Shown piece after piece: positions 6,125-11,608 of a stretch of 64,000 nt of DNA. This DNA is from a virus. The DNA is taken from IMG/VR virus record IMGVR_UViG_3300043775_001610, positions 1-64,000 of that record. One strand, written 5' to 3'. The position numbers and the translations under genes were made by a program. Below the pieces are notes generated by a model. It saw only the letters and a program-made list of their open reading frames with translations. It searched no databases and was not told the origin of the DNA. Position 1 is the stretch's first letter, and each line of letters starts with the position of its first letter.

Positions 6125-6294
6125 TTAGTTAAACTCCAATCTGTCCAAAATGGTAAGCGGTCATAGTCATCATAGATGTAAAATCTATCTATGTTCATTT
6201 CGCAAGTTTCGCAAAATGTGTATTGGAAATCTCCGACATTAGAAATGGACTCCATGTGTGGAGTATGTGTATGTGTATTTGTTAGTGTAGTCAT
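6121..6294 (-). CDS. hypothetical protein with His-rich N-terminus, 57 aa
   Basis: Start ATG 6294 was chosen because GAAAGGTGGTC, the leader also used at 7572, sits just upstream. The N-terminus is Thr/His-rich (TNTHTHTPH), followed by a CETC pair and an Asp/Tyr-rich region. Metal binding is possible. It is the first gene of the P8 operon. Confidence 0.6.
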   Translation of the reverse strand: MTTLTNTHTHTPHMESISNVGDFQYTFCETCEMNIDRFYIYDDYDRLPFWTDWSLTK

Positions 6295-6325
6295 TTTGAC
6301 CACCTTTCTTTTTCGTTATAGTGGA

Positions 6326-6347
6326 ATTGTAGCATGGGGGTCTGACA
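6326..6347 (-). promoter_or_regulatory. leftward promoter P8
   Basis: TACAAT (6326-6331) with TGTCAG (6342-6347), interval 10 bp. The interval sequence ACCCCCATGC is identical to that in P9. Confidence 0.74.
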
Positions 6348-6396
6348 TTTCTCTACTTACTAGCCAGTAATTCCAAGATGTGAGACGCTCAGCCTA

Positions 6397-6412
6397 TGTG
6401 ATAAATATCACA
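6397..6412. promoter_or_regulatory. CRP/GlxR-like palindrome
   Basis: Perfect TGTGA-TAAATA-TCACA centred about 85 bp upstream of the predicted P8 start. Confidence 0.62.
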
Positions 6413-6424
6413 AAAATTCTGGGG

Positions 6425-6456
6425 TTTTCCACAGATGCCCGTAACCCTGTGGATAA
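6425..6456. repeat. inverted DnaA-box pair, one degenerate
   Basis: TTTTCCACA (6425-6433, one mismatch) opposes an exact TGTGGATAA (6448-6456), the same inverted arrangement as at 2442-2473. Confidence 0.48.
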
Positions 6457-6458
6457 CT

Positions 6459-6474
6459 CCCGCAAGATTGCGGG
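6459..6474. terminator. GC-rich hairpin CCCGCA..TGCGGG
   Basis: CCCGCAAGATTGCGGG forms a tight stem-loop. It lies about 35 bp downstream of the leftward operon ending at 6510 and is probably a termination or processing hairpin. No T-run follows. Confidence 0.45.
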
Positions 6475-6509
6475 CCAGCTCGACATTGTCAAGCCGACAC
6501 GCCGTTAGG

Positions 6510-6632
6510 CTAGTGTGACTCTTGCCACATCTCTCTCATCTCTGCTTTAAAGTCATGCCACACGATCCTCGCCATGTATAGGGCGGGGAGGGCAAGGGAT
6601 AACTGCACTAGTGTAGTAAGTAGTCTATTCAT
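6510..6632 (-). CDS. small membrane protein, 40 aa
   Basis: Reads MNRLLTTLVQLSLALPALYM, then a charged tail rich in Glu, Met and His. One N-terminal hydrophobic segment (about residues 3-22) could span the membrane or anchor the peptide. The start overlaps the previous stop as TAATG. Its stop is near 6510, just before the repeat. Function is unknown. Confidence 0.55.
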   Translation of the reverse strand: MNRLLTTLVQLSLALPALYMARIVWHDFKAEMREMWQESH

Positions 6633-6802
6633 TACGCATTAACCTTATCTCTTAGTGATTGCATAGCGCTATCTATTTGATTATACGCATTAGCGCATGA
6701 GTAGCAATAGGTTTCGGTAATGATACCGCCTAATAGCATGGCATCTATTCCGCTATAAACTAAATCGGTATTGTTGCAGTTAATTACTTTACATTCTTTC
6801 AT
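6632..6802 (-). CDS. small Cys4 zinc-binding-like protein, 56 aa
   Basis: MKECKVINCNNTD at the N-terminus and TYCYSCANAYNQ later give four Cys in CxxxxC and CxxC spacing, consistent with one zinc site. Both ends overlap neighbouring genes as TAATG, so it lies within the P9 operon. No family name is recognised. Confidence 0.58.
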   Translation of the reverse strand: MKECKVINCNNTDLVYSGIDAMLLGGIITETYCYSCANAYNQIDSAMQSLRDKVNA

Positions 6803-6969
6803 TATGCGGTCACCTTTATGTCCATTACATTAGCGGTAAACTTTTTACCCTTGCCTAGTTCGCTATCATTAAGCGCATTTATTAGATTGTCGATTGCTTT
6901 TACATCTGTTGCGACATTGTCAATAGAGATTAGTTTAGAGCCTTGCCAAATTGAGTAAGTGATAGTCAT
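6802..6969 (-). CDS. hypothetical protein, 55 aa
   Basis: Start MTITYSIWQGSKLISI at 6969 is preceded by GGGAGAAC in a normal ribosome-site position, so it is preferred over the ATG 15 bp upstream. The protein reads as alpha/beta with a basic tail. TAATG junction with the downstream gene. Function is unknown. Confidence 0.58.
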   Translation of the reverse strand: MTITYSIWQGSKLISIDNVATDVKAIDNLINALNDSELGKGKKFTANVMDIKVTA

Positions 6970-6971
6970 TA

Positions 6972-7154
6972 TTAGTTCTCCCATGTTAGTTCGTATAGTT
7001 TTGCTAGTGCCTCATCATCTGAGTCATCAAATTCATCTAGTGGAGGTTGTTCCTCATCTACCTCATCAAGGTATGCGTATGCGTCTGCGACATCTGATTG
7101 GATAGTGTCCCACTTAGACACGCTGTTAGTTTCGTATGAGTATGCGTATGACAT
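6972..7154 (-). CDS. highly acidic protein, 60 aa
   Basis: Begins MSYAYSYETNSV. The C-terminal half is dominated by Asp and Glu (DEVDEEQPPLDEFDDSDDE). Strongly acidic small phage proteins sometimes mimic DNA, but that is only an analogy here. TAATG coupling to the upstream gene. Confidence 0.58.
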   Translation of the reverse strand: MSYAYSYETNSVSKWDTIQSDVADAYAYLDEVDEEQPPLDEFDDSDDEALAKLYELTWEN

Positions 7155-7267
7155 TATTTATTCATCTCCTCTGAGATAGCCTTAGACTTAGTTAGTGCCT
7201 CTAGGGCGATTGCTAGGGAGGCAAGGCGTTGAGCCTCTACCATTTGCTTGTATTCATCTAGTGTCAT
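7154..7267 (-). CDS. hypothetical helical micro-protein, 37 aa
   Basis: Reads MTLDEYKQMVEAQRLASLAI and continues as a single amphipathic helix. ATG 7267 is preceded by AACGAAAGGTCAG. It is the first gene of the P9 operon and is coupled to the acidic 60-residue gene. It was too short for a standard ORF cut-off, but start, ribosome site and junction all fit. Confidence 0.55.
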   Translation of the reverse strand: MTLDEYKQMVEAQRLASLAIALEALTKSKAISEEMNK

Positions 7268-7299
7268 TTATTCTGACCTTTCGTTGTTGTTATGTTGTA

Positions 7300-7321
7300 A
7301 GTGTAGCATGGGGGTCTGACA
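7300..7321 (-). promoter_or_regulatory. leftward promoter P9
   Basis: TACACT (7300-7305) and TGTCAG (7316-7321), interval 10 bp and identical in sequence to that of P8. It drives the six-gene operon from 7267 to 6510. Confidence 0.72.
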
Positions 7322-7349
7322 AATTGGGGAGGTTAGCCTATCGTGTCGG

Positions 7350-7365
7350 TGTGATACTAGTCACA
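7350..7365. promoter_or_regulatory. CRP/GlxR-like palindrome
   Basis: Perfect TGTGA-TACTAG-TCACA centred about 64 bp upstream of the predicted P9 start. It overlaps the stop codon of the gene ending at 7357. Confidence 0.6.
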
Positions 7366-7572
7366 CTCTCCACAAGGGCATTGAGGAAACTCTCGCTCTT
7401 GCTTGATACGATTAGCAAGAGTCATGACCTTGTTATAGGTCTCGGCACTAGCACCACGGAAGGAAACTAGTTCGCCATTGGCAACCATTTCAGCACCTAA
7501 GCGAATTCGTTGCTCTAGGTCAAGATGACCAAAGCGAGAGTGTTTAATTGTATTTTTATCTAGTGTAGTCAT
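7357..7572 (-). CDS. hypothetical protein with C-terminal CPCGEC, 71 aa
   Basis: ATG 7572 (MTTLDKNTIKHSRFG) follows the GAAAGGTGGTC leader shared with the gene at 6294. The body is helical (LDLEQRIRLGAEMVANGE). The last residues are CPCGECD, a possible metal-binding tail. It is the first gene downstream of promoter P10, the rightmost of the leftward block. Confidence 0.62.
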   Translation of the reverse strand: MTTLDKNTIKHSRFGHLDLEQRIRLGAEMVANGELVSFRGASAETYNKVMTLANRIKQEREFPQCPCGECD

Positions 7573-7613
7573 TTGAGACCACCTTTCTTTAATTTGTTTT
7601 TCTTTATACCTTA

Positions 7614-7635
7614 AGCATAACATGGGGGTCTGACA
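7614..7635 (-). promoter_or_regulatory. leftward promoter P10
   Basis: TATGCT (7614-7619) with TGTCAG (7630-7635), interval 10 bp. The -10 box is the weakest of the ten. It is divergent from the rightward promoter at 7817-7844. Confidence 0.62.
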
Positions 7636-7669
7636 AATTGCAACTTATAAATGCGTACAATTCGGACAT

Positions 7670-7710
7670 TGTGAGGTAAGTCACAAAAAAATCGTGTGAG
7701 ATAGGTCACA
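7670..7710. promoter_or_regulatory. tandem CRP/GlxR-like palindromes
   Basis: Two perfect sites, TGTGA-GGTAAG-TCACA (7670-7685) and TGTGA-GATAGG-TCACA (7695-7710), have centres 25 bp apart, about 70 and 95 bp upstream of the predicted P10 start. The pair also lies in the shared control region between divergent transcription units. Confidence 0.65.
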
Positions 7711-7816
7711 AATGACCATTCATTATGGGCGCACTATCCGAAATGTCCGTTTTGCCCAAATCGTGTATCATACATGTAAAAAATATATTAACATTTTCTT
7801 AAATCTGAAAAAGCAG

Positions 7817-7844
7817 TTGACTAGAATATATGGCGGTGTATAAT
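7817..7844 (+). promoter_or_regulatory. rightward leaderless promoter
   Basis: TTGACT (7817-7822), 16 bp, TATAAT (7839-7844). The next ATG (7851) is exactly 6 nt downstream, at the expected transcription start. The upstream in-frame ATG at 7830 lies inside the promoter and is unlikely to be used. Confidence 0.75.
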
Positions 7845-7850
7845 AAGAGC

Positions 7851-8579
7851 ATGGAACCATATGCATCTATAGTTAAAAATCAGATTGATCAAATTCTAGA
7901 AAAAGAACCTAATGCGGTTCTAATTGAAGATAACATAGTTGTATTAAAAAACTGGCTATCAGATGATCTTTGCGACAAACTAGTAAGCCATGTAGAATCA
8001 TTTGGAGAAGATATCTGGTGGGACAGAAATAAAAGAGAATGGTGGCATGGCAAGTTCTTTTTTATAGAAGATCCAGAACTTGATGAAGAGCTAAAACATA
8101 TGCGTATAAGGCTACAGGAGCTCTTTAGACAGGAGCTTTGGGTCGAAAGCATGAACTCTGTTCATAGAATGACCAAGGGGCAGTCTATGTTCTTACATGC
8201 TGATAATTTGTCGGAATCACTAGGTATGGATAATAAATGCGTATTTGGTGTAACACACTATCTAAGCAATTTTGACGGTGGTGAAATATCCTATCCAAAT
8301 GTTAAGTTTATGTATAAACCTGAAAAGGGAGATTTGCTGCTACATCCTGGATTTGAAAAATATGCACACTATACAGAAGAAGTAAAAGGTGATAGGGTTA
8401 GATATATTGTAGCTGGATTTGCTTCACTTCCAGAAGCGCAAGCATTAAGAGAAAATGACCAGCTATATGAGGGTATTAATGCAATTAAAATGTCTAGTGC
8501 TATAACTGGAGAATATGGCGAAAATGATTTGCCAAAGAATTTCTACACTTTGCCATTTGAACATTCGGAAAAAAAATAA
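7851..8579 (+). CDS. 2-oxoglutarate/Fe(II) dioxygenase, 242 aa
   Basis: A prolyl-4-hydroxylase-like jelly-roll oxygenase. The iron ligands H116-x-D118 (FLHADN) and H173, with R182 nine residues later for 2-oxoglutarate, are all present. The core signature NFDGGEISYP and the strand KPEKGDLLLHPG lie between them. Such enzymes couple 2-oxoglutarate and oxygen to hydroxylation, often of Pro or Lys in proteins. The substrate is unknown. ATG 7851 is chosen because it lies at the predicted transcription start of a leaderless promoter. It is the first of ten relatives in the window. Confidence 0.88.
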   Translation: MEPYASIVKNQIDQILEKEPNAVLIEDNIVVLKNWLSDDLCDKLVSHVESFGEDIWWDRNKREWWHGKFFFIEDPELDEELKHMRIRLQELFRQELWVESMNSVHRMTKGQSMFLHADNLSESLGMDNKCVFGVTHYLSNFDGGEISYPNVKFMYKPEKGDLLLHPGFEKYAHYTEEVKGDRVRYIVAGFASLPEAQALRENDQLYEGINAIKMSSAITGEYGENDLPKNFYTLPFEHSEKK

Positions 8580-8588
8580 ATTTAAGTA

Positions 8589-8618
8589 TTGACTTCAATA
8601 AAAGTTAAATGCTACACT
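8589..8618 (+). promoter_or_regulatory. rightward promoter before structured leader and tRNA-Ile
   Basis: TTGACT (8589-8594), 18 bp, extended -10 TGC-TACACT (8613-8618). The next gene-sized product is about 190 bp away, so the transcript would begin with a long untranslated or structured region and could include the micropeptide and tRNA. Confidence 0.55.
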
Positions 8619-8641
8619 TAGTTTGCTTTGTGGGGGCTTAC

Positions 8642-8686
8642 CCTGAAACTCAATATGTACCAGATATAATCTGTGGGTATTTCAGG
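8642..8686 (+). ncRNA. possible structured RNA or leader
   Basis: Nested complementary segments: CCTGAAA (8642-8648) with TTTCAGG (8680-8686), TACC with GGTA, and AGAT with ATCT around a 3-nt loop. It starts about 17 nt after the predicted transcript start. It is followed near 8720-8736 by two GGGGGG tracts. No known RNA family is recognised. The remainder of 8690-8812 shows no gene. Confidence 0.35.
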
Positions 8687-8812
8687 ACTGCTTCTCTATC
8701 TTTCCAAAAAGTTAAAATTTGGGGGGTAGGGGGGCTTTCCTAAAATCTAATATCCCCAGATAAATCATTAAAAAACATAAAGAAAATACATAAGAAAAGG
8801 CGGGATAGAAAG

Positions 8813-8890
8813 ATGAAGAATCTTATTGCAGTAGCCATAATAACTGTCATTACTTTTATCCTTGGCATACTCATACAGATAATAGGCTAA
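8813..8890 (+). CDS. single-helix membrane micropeptide, 25 aa
   Basis: Reads MKNLIAVAIITVITFILGIL plus a short hydrophobic end. It is almost entirely one transmembrane helix with a basic N-terminus. A GGCGGGA purine-rich site lies 12 nt upstream. It ends 5 bp before tRNA-Ile. It could be a small holin-like or regulatory membrane peptide, or chance; there are no paralogs in the window for support. Confidence 0.4.
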   Translation: MKNLIAVAIITVITFILGILIQIIG

Positions 8891-8895
8891 TATAA

Positions 8896-8970
8896 GGGCC
8901 TATAGCTTAATCTGGTTAAAGCAATTGTCTTATATGCAATCGACTTTGGGTTCAAATCCCAATAGGCCTA
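8896..8970 (+). tRNA. tRNA-Ile(TAT), reads AUA
   Basis: Cloverleaf: acceptor GGGCCTA/TAGGCCT, D arm GCTT/AAGC, anticodon stem ATTGT/GCAAT with loop CTTATAT, and T arm TTGGG/CCCAA with loop TTCAAAT. The discriminator is A. The anticodon is UAU, specific for the AUA isoleucine codon. CCA is not encoded. Most bacteria read AUA with a lysidine-modified CAU tRNA, so this is a true phage supplement for an AUA-rich coding set. Confidence 0.9.
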
Positions 8971-8971
8971 C

Positions 8972-9000
8972 TTGGTTTCTCATTTAATAAGGAGTATAAT
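8972..9000 (+). promoter_or_regulatory. rightward leaderless promoter
   Basis: TTGGTT (8972-8977), 17 bp, TATAAT (8995-9000). ATG 9007 follows exactly 6 nt after the -10 box. An AAGGAG at 8988-8993 overlaps the spacer and would not be transcribed. Confidence 0.55.
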
Positions 9001-9006
9001 ACTTAT

Positions 9007-9159
9007 ATGCTAGCTTATGATGTCCCTCTTTCCGCCCTCCTTTTTGTGATATGGGCTGGGTTACCAGCAGAATACACAGATCAGCCTACTGAGGAAGAAA
9101 TCCTGGCATATATCCAGATGTTGAAGAATATCATAGATAATGAAAATAATGGTCTCTAA
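9007..9159 (+). CDS. small membrane-associated hypothetical protein, 50 aa
   Basis: MLAYDVPLSALLFVIWAGLP is a hydrophobic N-terminal segment. An acidic helical tail with EEEILAYIQMLKNIID follows. It may be a membrane-anchored peptide. Expression from a leaderless start is predicted by the TATAAT-N6-ATG arrangement. No family is recognised. Confidence 0.5.
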   Translation: MLAYDVPLSALLFVIWAGLPAEYTDQPTEEEILAYIQMLKNIIDNENNGL

Positions 9160-9210
9160 TTTTCGGCTCACTTTTCGCCGCACTTTCTGAAATCAATAAG
9201 GAGATATGTT

Positions 9211-9963
9211 ATGTCTATAGAAGTTGAAATATACAACGATAAAATTTTTTATTTTAAAAATGCAATACCTAATTCTAAAGAAATTCTAAAGTATATAGAA
9301 TCTACGTCAAATGATATTATTACCGATTGGCTACCATGGGGAAATAAATATGCGTTTTCATTAGAGCAAAAAAAAGATTGGGAAGAATTAGGAATTACTC
9401 CAGAAGACTTTGGGTTAGCTAAATGTATATATGACCCAAACTGGTTTGACCCACATAAAAAAGATACTGAAAGTCATTGGGTATTTGAATCTATTAATAA
9501 AGCTGTTATAGATTGCTCAGATAAGTATGCAAATTATTTAGGGATAGACACTACCTTGAATCCTAGAATCCCATCGCCTGGGTATGTTATTGGTAAATAC
9601 AACTCTATGCAATCTAGAGGACTGCACACAGACTGCCCCTATGATGACCTAGAGCACTCCTTTGTCATATATTACAATGATGATTATTCTGATGGATATT
9701 TATATTTTCCAAACTATAATTTACAAATAAAACCAGAATCTGGAAGCATCATCATGTTTAAATCTTCGGATCTAGATAATGAACATGAAGCTGTTCCTAA
9801 TATAGGTTTTAAGTACATAACCCCACATTTTTGGAGAATGGGTCCATCACAAGGGTTTGTACCTTGGGGATTCAAAGATGTTAAATTACCAGAAGACATA
9901 ACTAATGATTTTTATAACTTAGAAACAGTAGAAAGAAATAAAAAACGGATATTTGGTGAATGA
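9211..9963 (+). CDS. 2-oxoglutarate/Fe(II) dioxygenase, 250 aa
   Basis: Iron ligands H139-x-D141 (LHTDCP) and H192 (NEHEAVP). A Lys (K201), not Arg, occupies the 2-oxoglutarate-binding position. The conserved YYNDDYSDGYLYFP and IKPESGSIIMFKS strands match the other paralogs, except that Gly-Tyr replaces the usual Gly-Glu. A normal AAGGAGATAT ribosome site precedes the ATG. The stop overlaps the start of the next oxygenase in ATGA. Protein substrate unknown. Confidence 0.87.
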   Translation: MSIEVEIYNDKIFYFKNAIPNSKEILKYIESTSNDIITDWLPWGNKYAFSLEQKKDWEELGITPEDFGLAKCIYDPNWFDPHKKDTESHWVFESINKAVIDCSDKYANYLGIDTTLNPRIPSPGYVIGKYNSMQSRGLHTDCPYDDLEHSFVIYYNDDYSDGYLYFPNYNLQIKPESGSIIMFKSSDLDNEHEAVPNIGFKYITPHFWRMGPSQGFVPWGFKDVKLPEDITNDFYNLETVERNKKRIFGE

Positions 9964-10556
9964 TGGATAAAGTATACTTAGATGAAAACATATTTTATAT
10001 AGAAGATTTTATATCTAAAGAAGATATTGCCAAAATTCAAAAATCTATAAAGTCTAATTCTTACATTGAAGATTATGGACATTTAGCTCACACATCTTTA
10101 ATTTTAACAGAAAAAAGTTTAGTTGAAACTTGGAATTTTTATTTATCTAAATTAGAGGATATTTTTAATAACTCAACCGAATGGTTAGTACGTCCATATA
10201 CAGACTTTATCTCATTAATTAAATATAGAAATATTGATTTTTTATCAAAAGACACTCCTATAGAGTTTTTAAACTCGGAATATATAATGCCACCGCATGC
10301 AGATGACGTTTCATACGATCTATCTGAAAAAGATTTAAATGAAAGAAAGTCTTTTGTATCAAAAGGTTTAGTTATATTTATTAATGATGATTTTGATGAC
10401 GGTGAAATTGTTTATGTTAATAAAGGCATATCTGTAAAGCCAAAATCTGGAACTCTAATTTGTCACCCTGGCACAAAAGAATACTCCCATGCAGTAAATA
10501 GATTTTATAATGGAGATAGAGTCATAGCGTCAATGTTTGTTCACAAAAAAATTTAA
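9960..10556 (+). CDS. 2-oxoglutarate/Fe(II) dioxygenase, 198 aa
   Basis: The shortest intact copy. It has H113-x-D115 (PPHADD), H177 (SHAVNR) and R187, with FINDDFDDGEIVYV and KPKSGTLICHPG between them. It is translationally coupled to the previous oxygenase (ATGATG at 9960), so the two may work together. A strong hairpin follows its stop. Confidence 0.86.
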   Translation: MMDKVYLDENIFYIEDFISKEDIAKIQKSIKSNSYIEDYGHLAHTSLILTEKSLVETWNFYLSKLEDIFNNSTEWLVRPYTDFISLIKYRNIDFLSKDTPIEFLNSEYIMPPHADDVSYDLSEKDLNERKSFVSKGLVIFINDDFDDGEIVYVNKGISVKPKSGTLICHPGTKEYSHAVNRFYNGDRVIASMFVHKKI

Positions 10557-10573
10557 TTATATAGATAAAAATA

Positions 10574-10607
10574 AAACCCCAATCAGAGGCGGATCCGATT
10601 GGGGTTT
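10574..10607. terminator. strong hairpin between converging units
   Basis: AAACCCCAATC and GATTGGGGTTT form a perfect 11-bp stem with a 12-nt loop. A second hairpin, CTTACGT-GCAT-ACGTAAG, lies at 10612-10629. It sits between the rightward oxygenase genes and the leftward cassette, so it may act as a bidirectional terminator. The classical T-run is lacking. Confidence 0.6.
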
Positions 10608-10654
10608 AGCACTTACGTGCATACGTAAGGAGTATTATCTCAACTTACGTAATT

Positions 10655-10795
10655 TTATTTTTTTCTTCTTATGCTAAAAAATCTAATAAAAAGATTTTCT
10701 ATTCTACATTCAAAACATTTACAAAGTGACAAAACCTGGTTATCCATTCTAAAGTATGGAGTTTTCATGACTTGGCTAAAATGTTTAGGTGACAT
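10655..10795 (-). CDS. small Cys-containing basic protein, 46 aa
   Basis: Begins MSPKHFSQVMKTPYFRMDNQ, then CKCFEC and a basic hydrophobic end. The CxCxxC cluster may bind metal. Its ATG lies exactly 6 nt after a TGATATAAT box on the same strand, the leaderless pattern seen at four other genes, which supports it as real. No family is known. Confidence 0.5.
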   Translation of the reverse strand: MSPKHFSQVMKTPYFRMDNQVLSLCKCFECRIENLFIRFFSIRRKK

Positions 10796-10801
10796 AAACT
10801 A

Positions 10802-10810
10802 ATTATATCA
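10802..10810 (-). promoter_or_regulatory. leftward leaderless promoter (TGA-TATAAT)
   Basis: Extended -10 TGATATAAT on the minus strand, 6 nt before ATG 10795. No -35 hexamer is evident. Confidence 0.5.
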
Positions 10811-10819
10811 CTTTTATAA

Positions 10820-11017
10820 TTATTGCTGAGCTAGTATATCATTTTCATCAAGCTTATTGTATATTTCAGACATAAAATAAACCATAGCTGGACGTGCTTC
10901 ATTTGTTTTTGATTCTACTTCTTCTTCAGTCATTCCAGACATCAAAGCCATTTTTGTATTTATAGTCTCATATACTGCAACCATAAGCTCTACTACTGAT
11001 TCTTTATCCTTATTCAT
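10820..11017 (-). CDS. hypothetical protein, 65 aa
   Basis: ATG 11017 (MNKDKESVVELMVAVYETIN) has GGAAG nine nt upstream and overlaps the preceding stop by 8 bp. A longer frame starting at 11074 lies inside the upstream gene. Helical, Met- and Glu-rich, no Cys. Function is unknown; it is the last of four overlapping leftward genes. Confidence 0.55.
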   Translation of the reverse strand: MNKDKESVVELMVAVYETINTKMALMSGMTEEEVESKTNEARPAMVYFMSEIYNKLDENDILAQQ

Positions 11018-11213
11018 TCTTTTCATCTTCCGCTCTAAATGCTGGGGAAGGTCCCAGCAAAAATCCATCTTCATGATATTTTACCATTTTTTCAATCTCA
11101 TTACTACCCCCATTTAATTTAGCTATTAGGCATAATACATCATATATCCTATGGAGCATTATGTAGTTAACCATAGGGAGATTGTCTTCTAAATTATTAC
11201 TCGGATTTTCCAT
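11010..11213 (-). CDS. hypothetical protein, 67 aa
   Basis: Mostly helical (MVNYIMLHRIYDVLCLIAKL), with one Cys. It overlaps both neighbours (16 bp at its start, 8 bp at its end), so it belongs to the coupled four-gene cassette 11584-10820. No family is recognised. Confidence 0.55.
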   Translation of the reverse strand: MENPSNNLEDNLPMVNYIMLHRIYDVLCLIAKLNGGSNEIEKMVKYHEDGFLLGPSPAFRAEDEKNE

Positions 11214-11400
11214 CTTTTACTTTCATATCTTCAAGCAATTCATCTATAGTTGTTAAGCCTCTAGATTTAGCTTCTTCAGCATATTCTTTAACTACAATAA
11301 GTGCTTTTTCTGCAAGAAGCAAACCAGGCATATGCATACATGGTATATTCCTTGCTACCTTAGCTCTTAAAGCCTCATCAAATTCGTTATTTAGCGGCAT
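11197..11400 (-). CDS. hypothetical protein, 67 aa
   Basis: Helical, with the central stretch HMPGLLLAEKALIVVKEYAE. It overlaps the upstream gene by 14 bp and the downstream gene by 17 bp. No membrane helix is clear and no function is recognised. Confidence 0.55.
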   Translation of the reverse strand: MPLNNEFDEALRAKVARNIPCMHMPGLLLAEKALIVVKEYAEEAKSRGLTTIDELLEDMKVKDGKSE

Positions 11401-11584
11401 TACTTACACTCTCCAGCATTTTTGAATAAACAGCACTTCCAATATAATTTTTATATTGGCAAGAAATACAGTATACAAATATTTTTTCTTTTTCGTCTTG
11501 ATTAGAAAAGAGAAGACCTTGGTCTAATGGACAAACCATCTCTGACACAAGGCCTTCCCTTGACAGAGCTAAATACTTAGACAC
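11387..11584 (-). CDS. zinc-ribbon-like hypothetical protein, 65 aa
   Basis: Uses a GTG start at 11584. It has CPLDQG (Cys18) and CISC (Cys39 and Cys42), a pattern like a partial zinc ribbon. The C-terminus is a short helix. It is first in the leftward cassette and sits about 25 bp downstream of the lysin stop, so it is probably co-transcribed with the lysin. Confidence 0.55.
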   Translation of the reverse strand: MSKYLALSREGLVSEMVCPLDQGLLFSNQDEKEKIFVYCISCQYKNYIGSAVYSKMLESVSNAAK

Positions 11585-11608
11585 TACTTGTATCTTAATA
11601 TTAACCCC

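Larger units (their letters stand above)
6358..6508. repeat. long intergenic repeat, copy B
   Basis: Imperfect direct copy of the 5486-5650 gap, with the same order of blocks: TAGCCAGTAATTCCAA, GAGACGCTCA, CRP-like palindrome, DnaA-type box, GCGGG hairpin, GTCAAGCCGACACGCCGTTA. It contains no gene. Confidence 0.7.

Noticed and set aside
7889-8152. Antisense Ser-rich frame inside the first oxygenase gene
   Set aside because: Shadow of the plus-strand gene, whose HxD and distal His motifs are intact.
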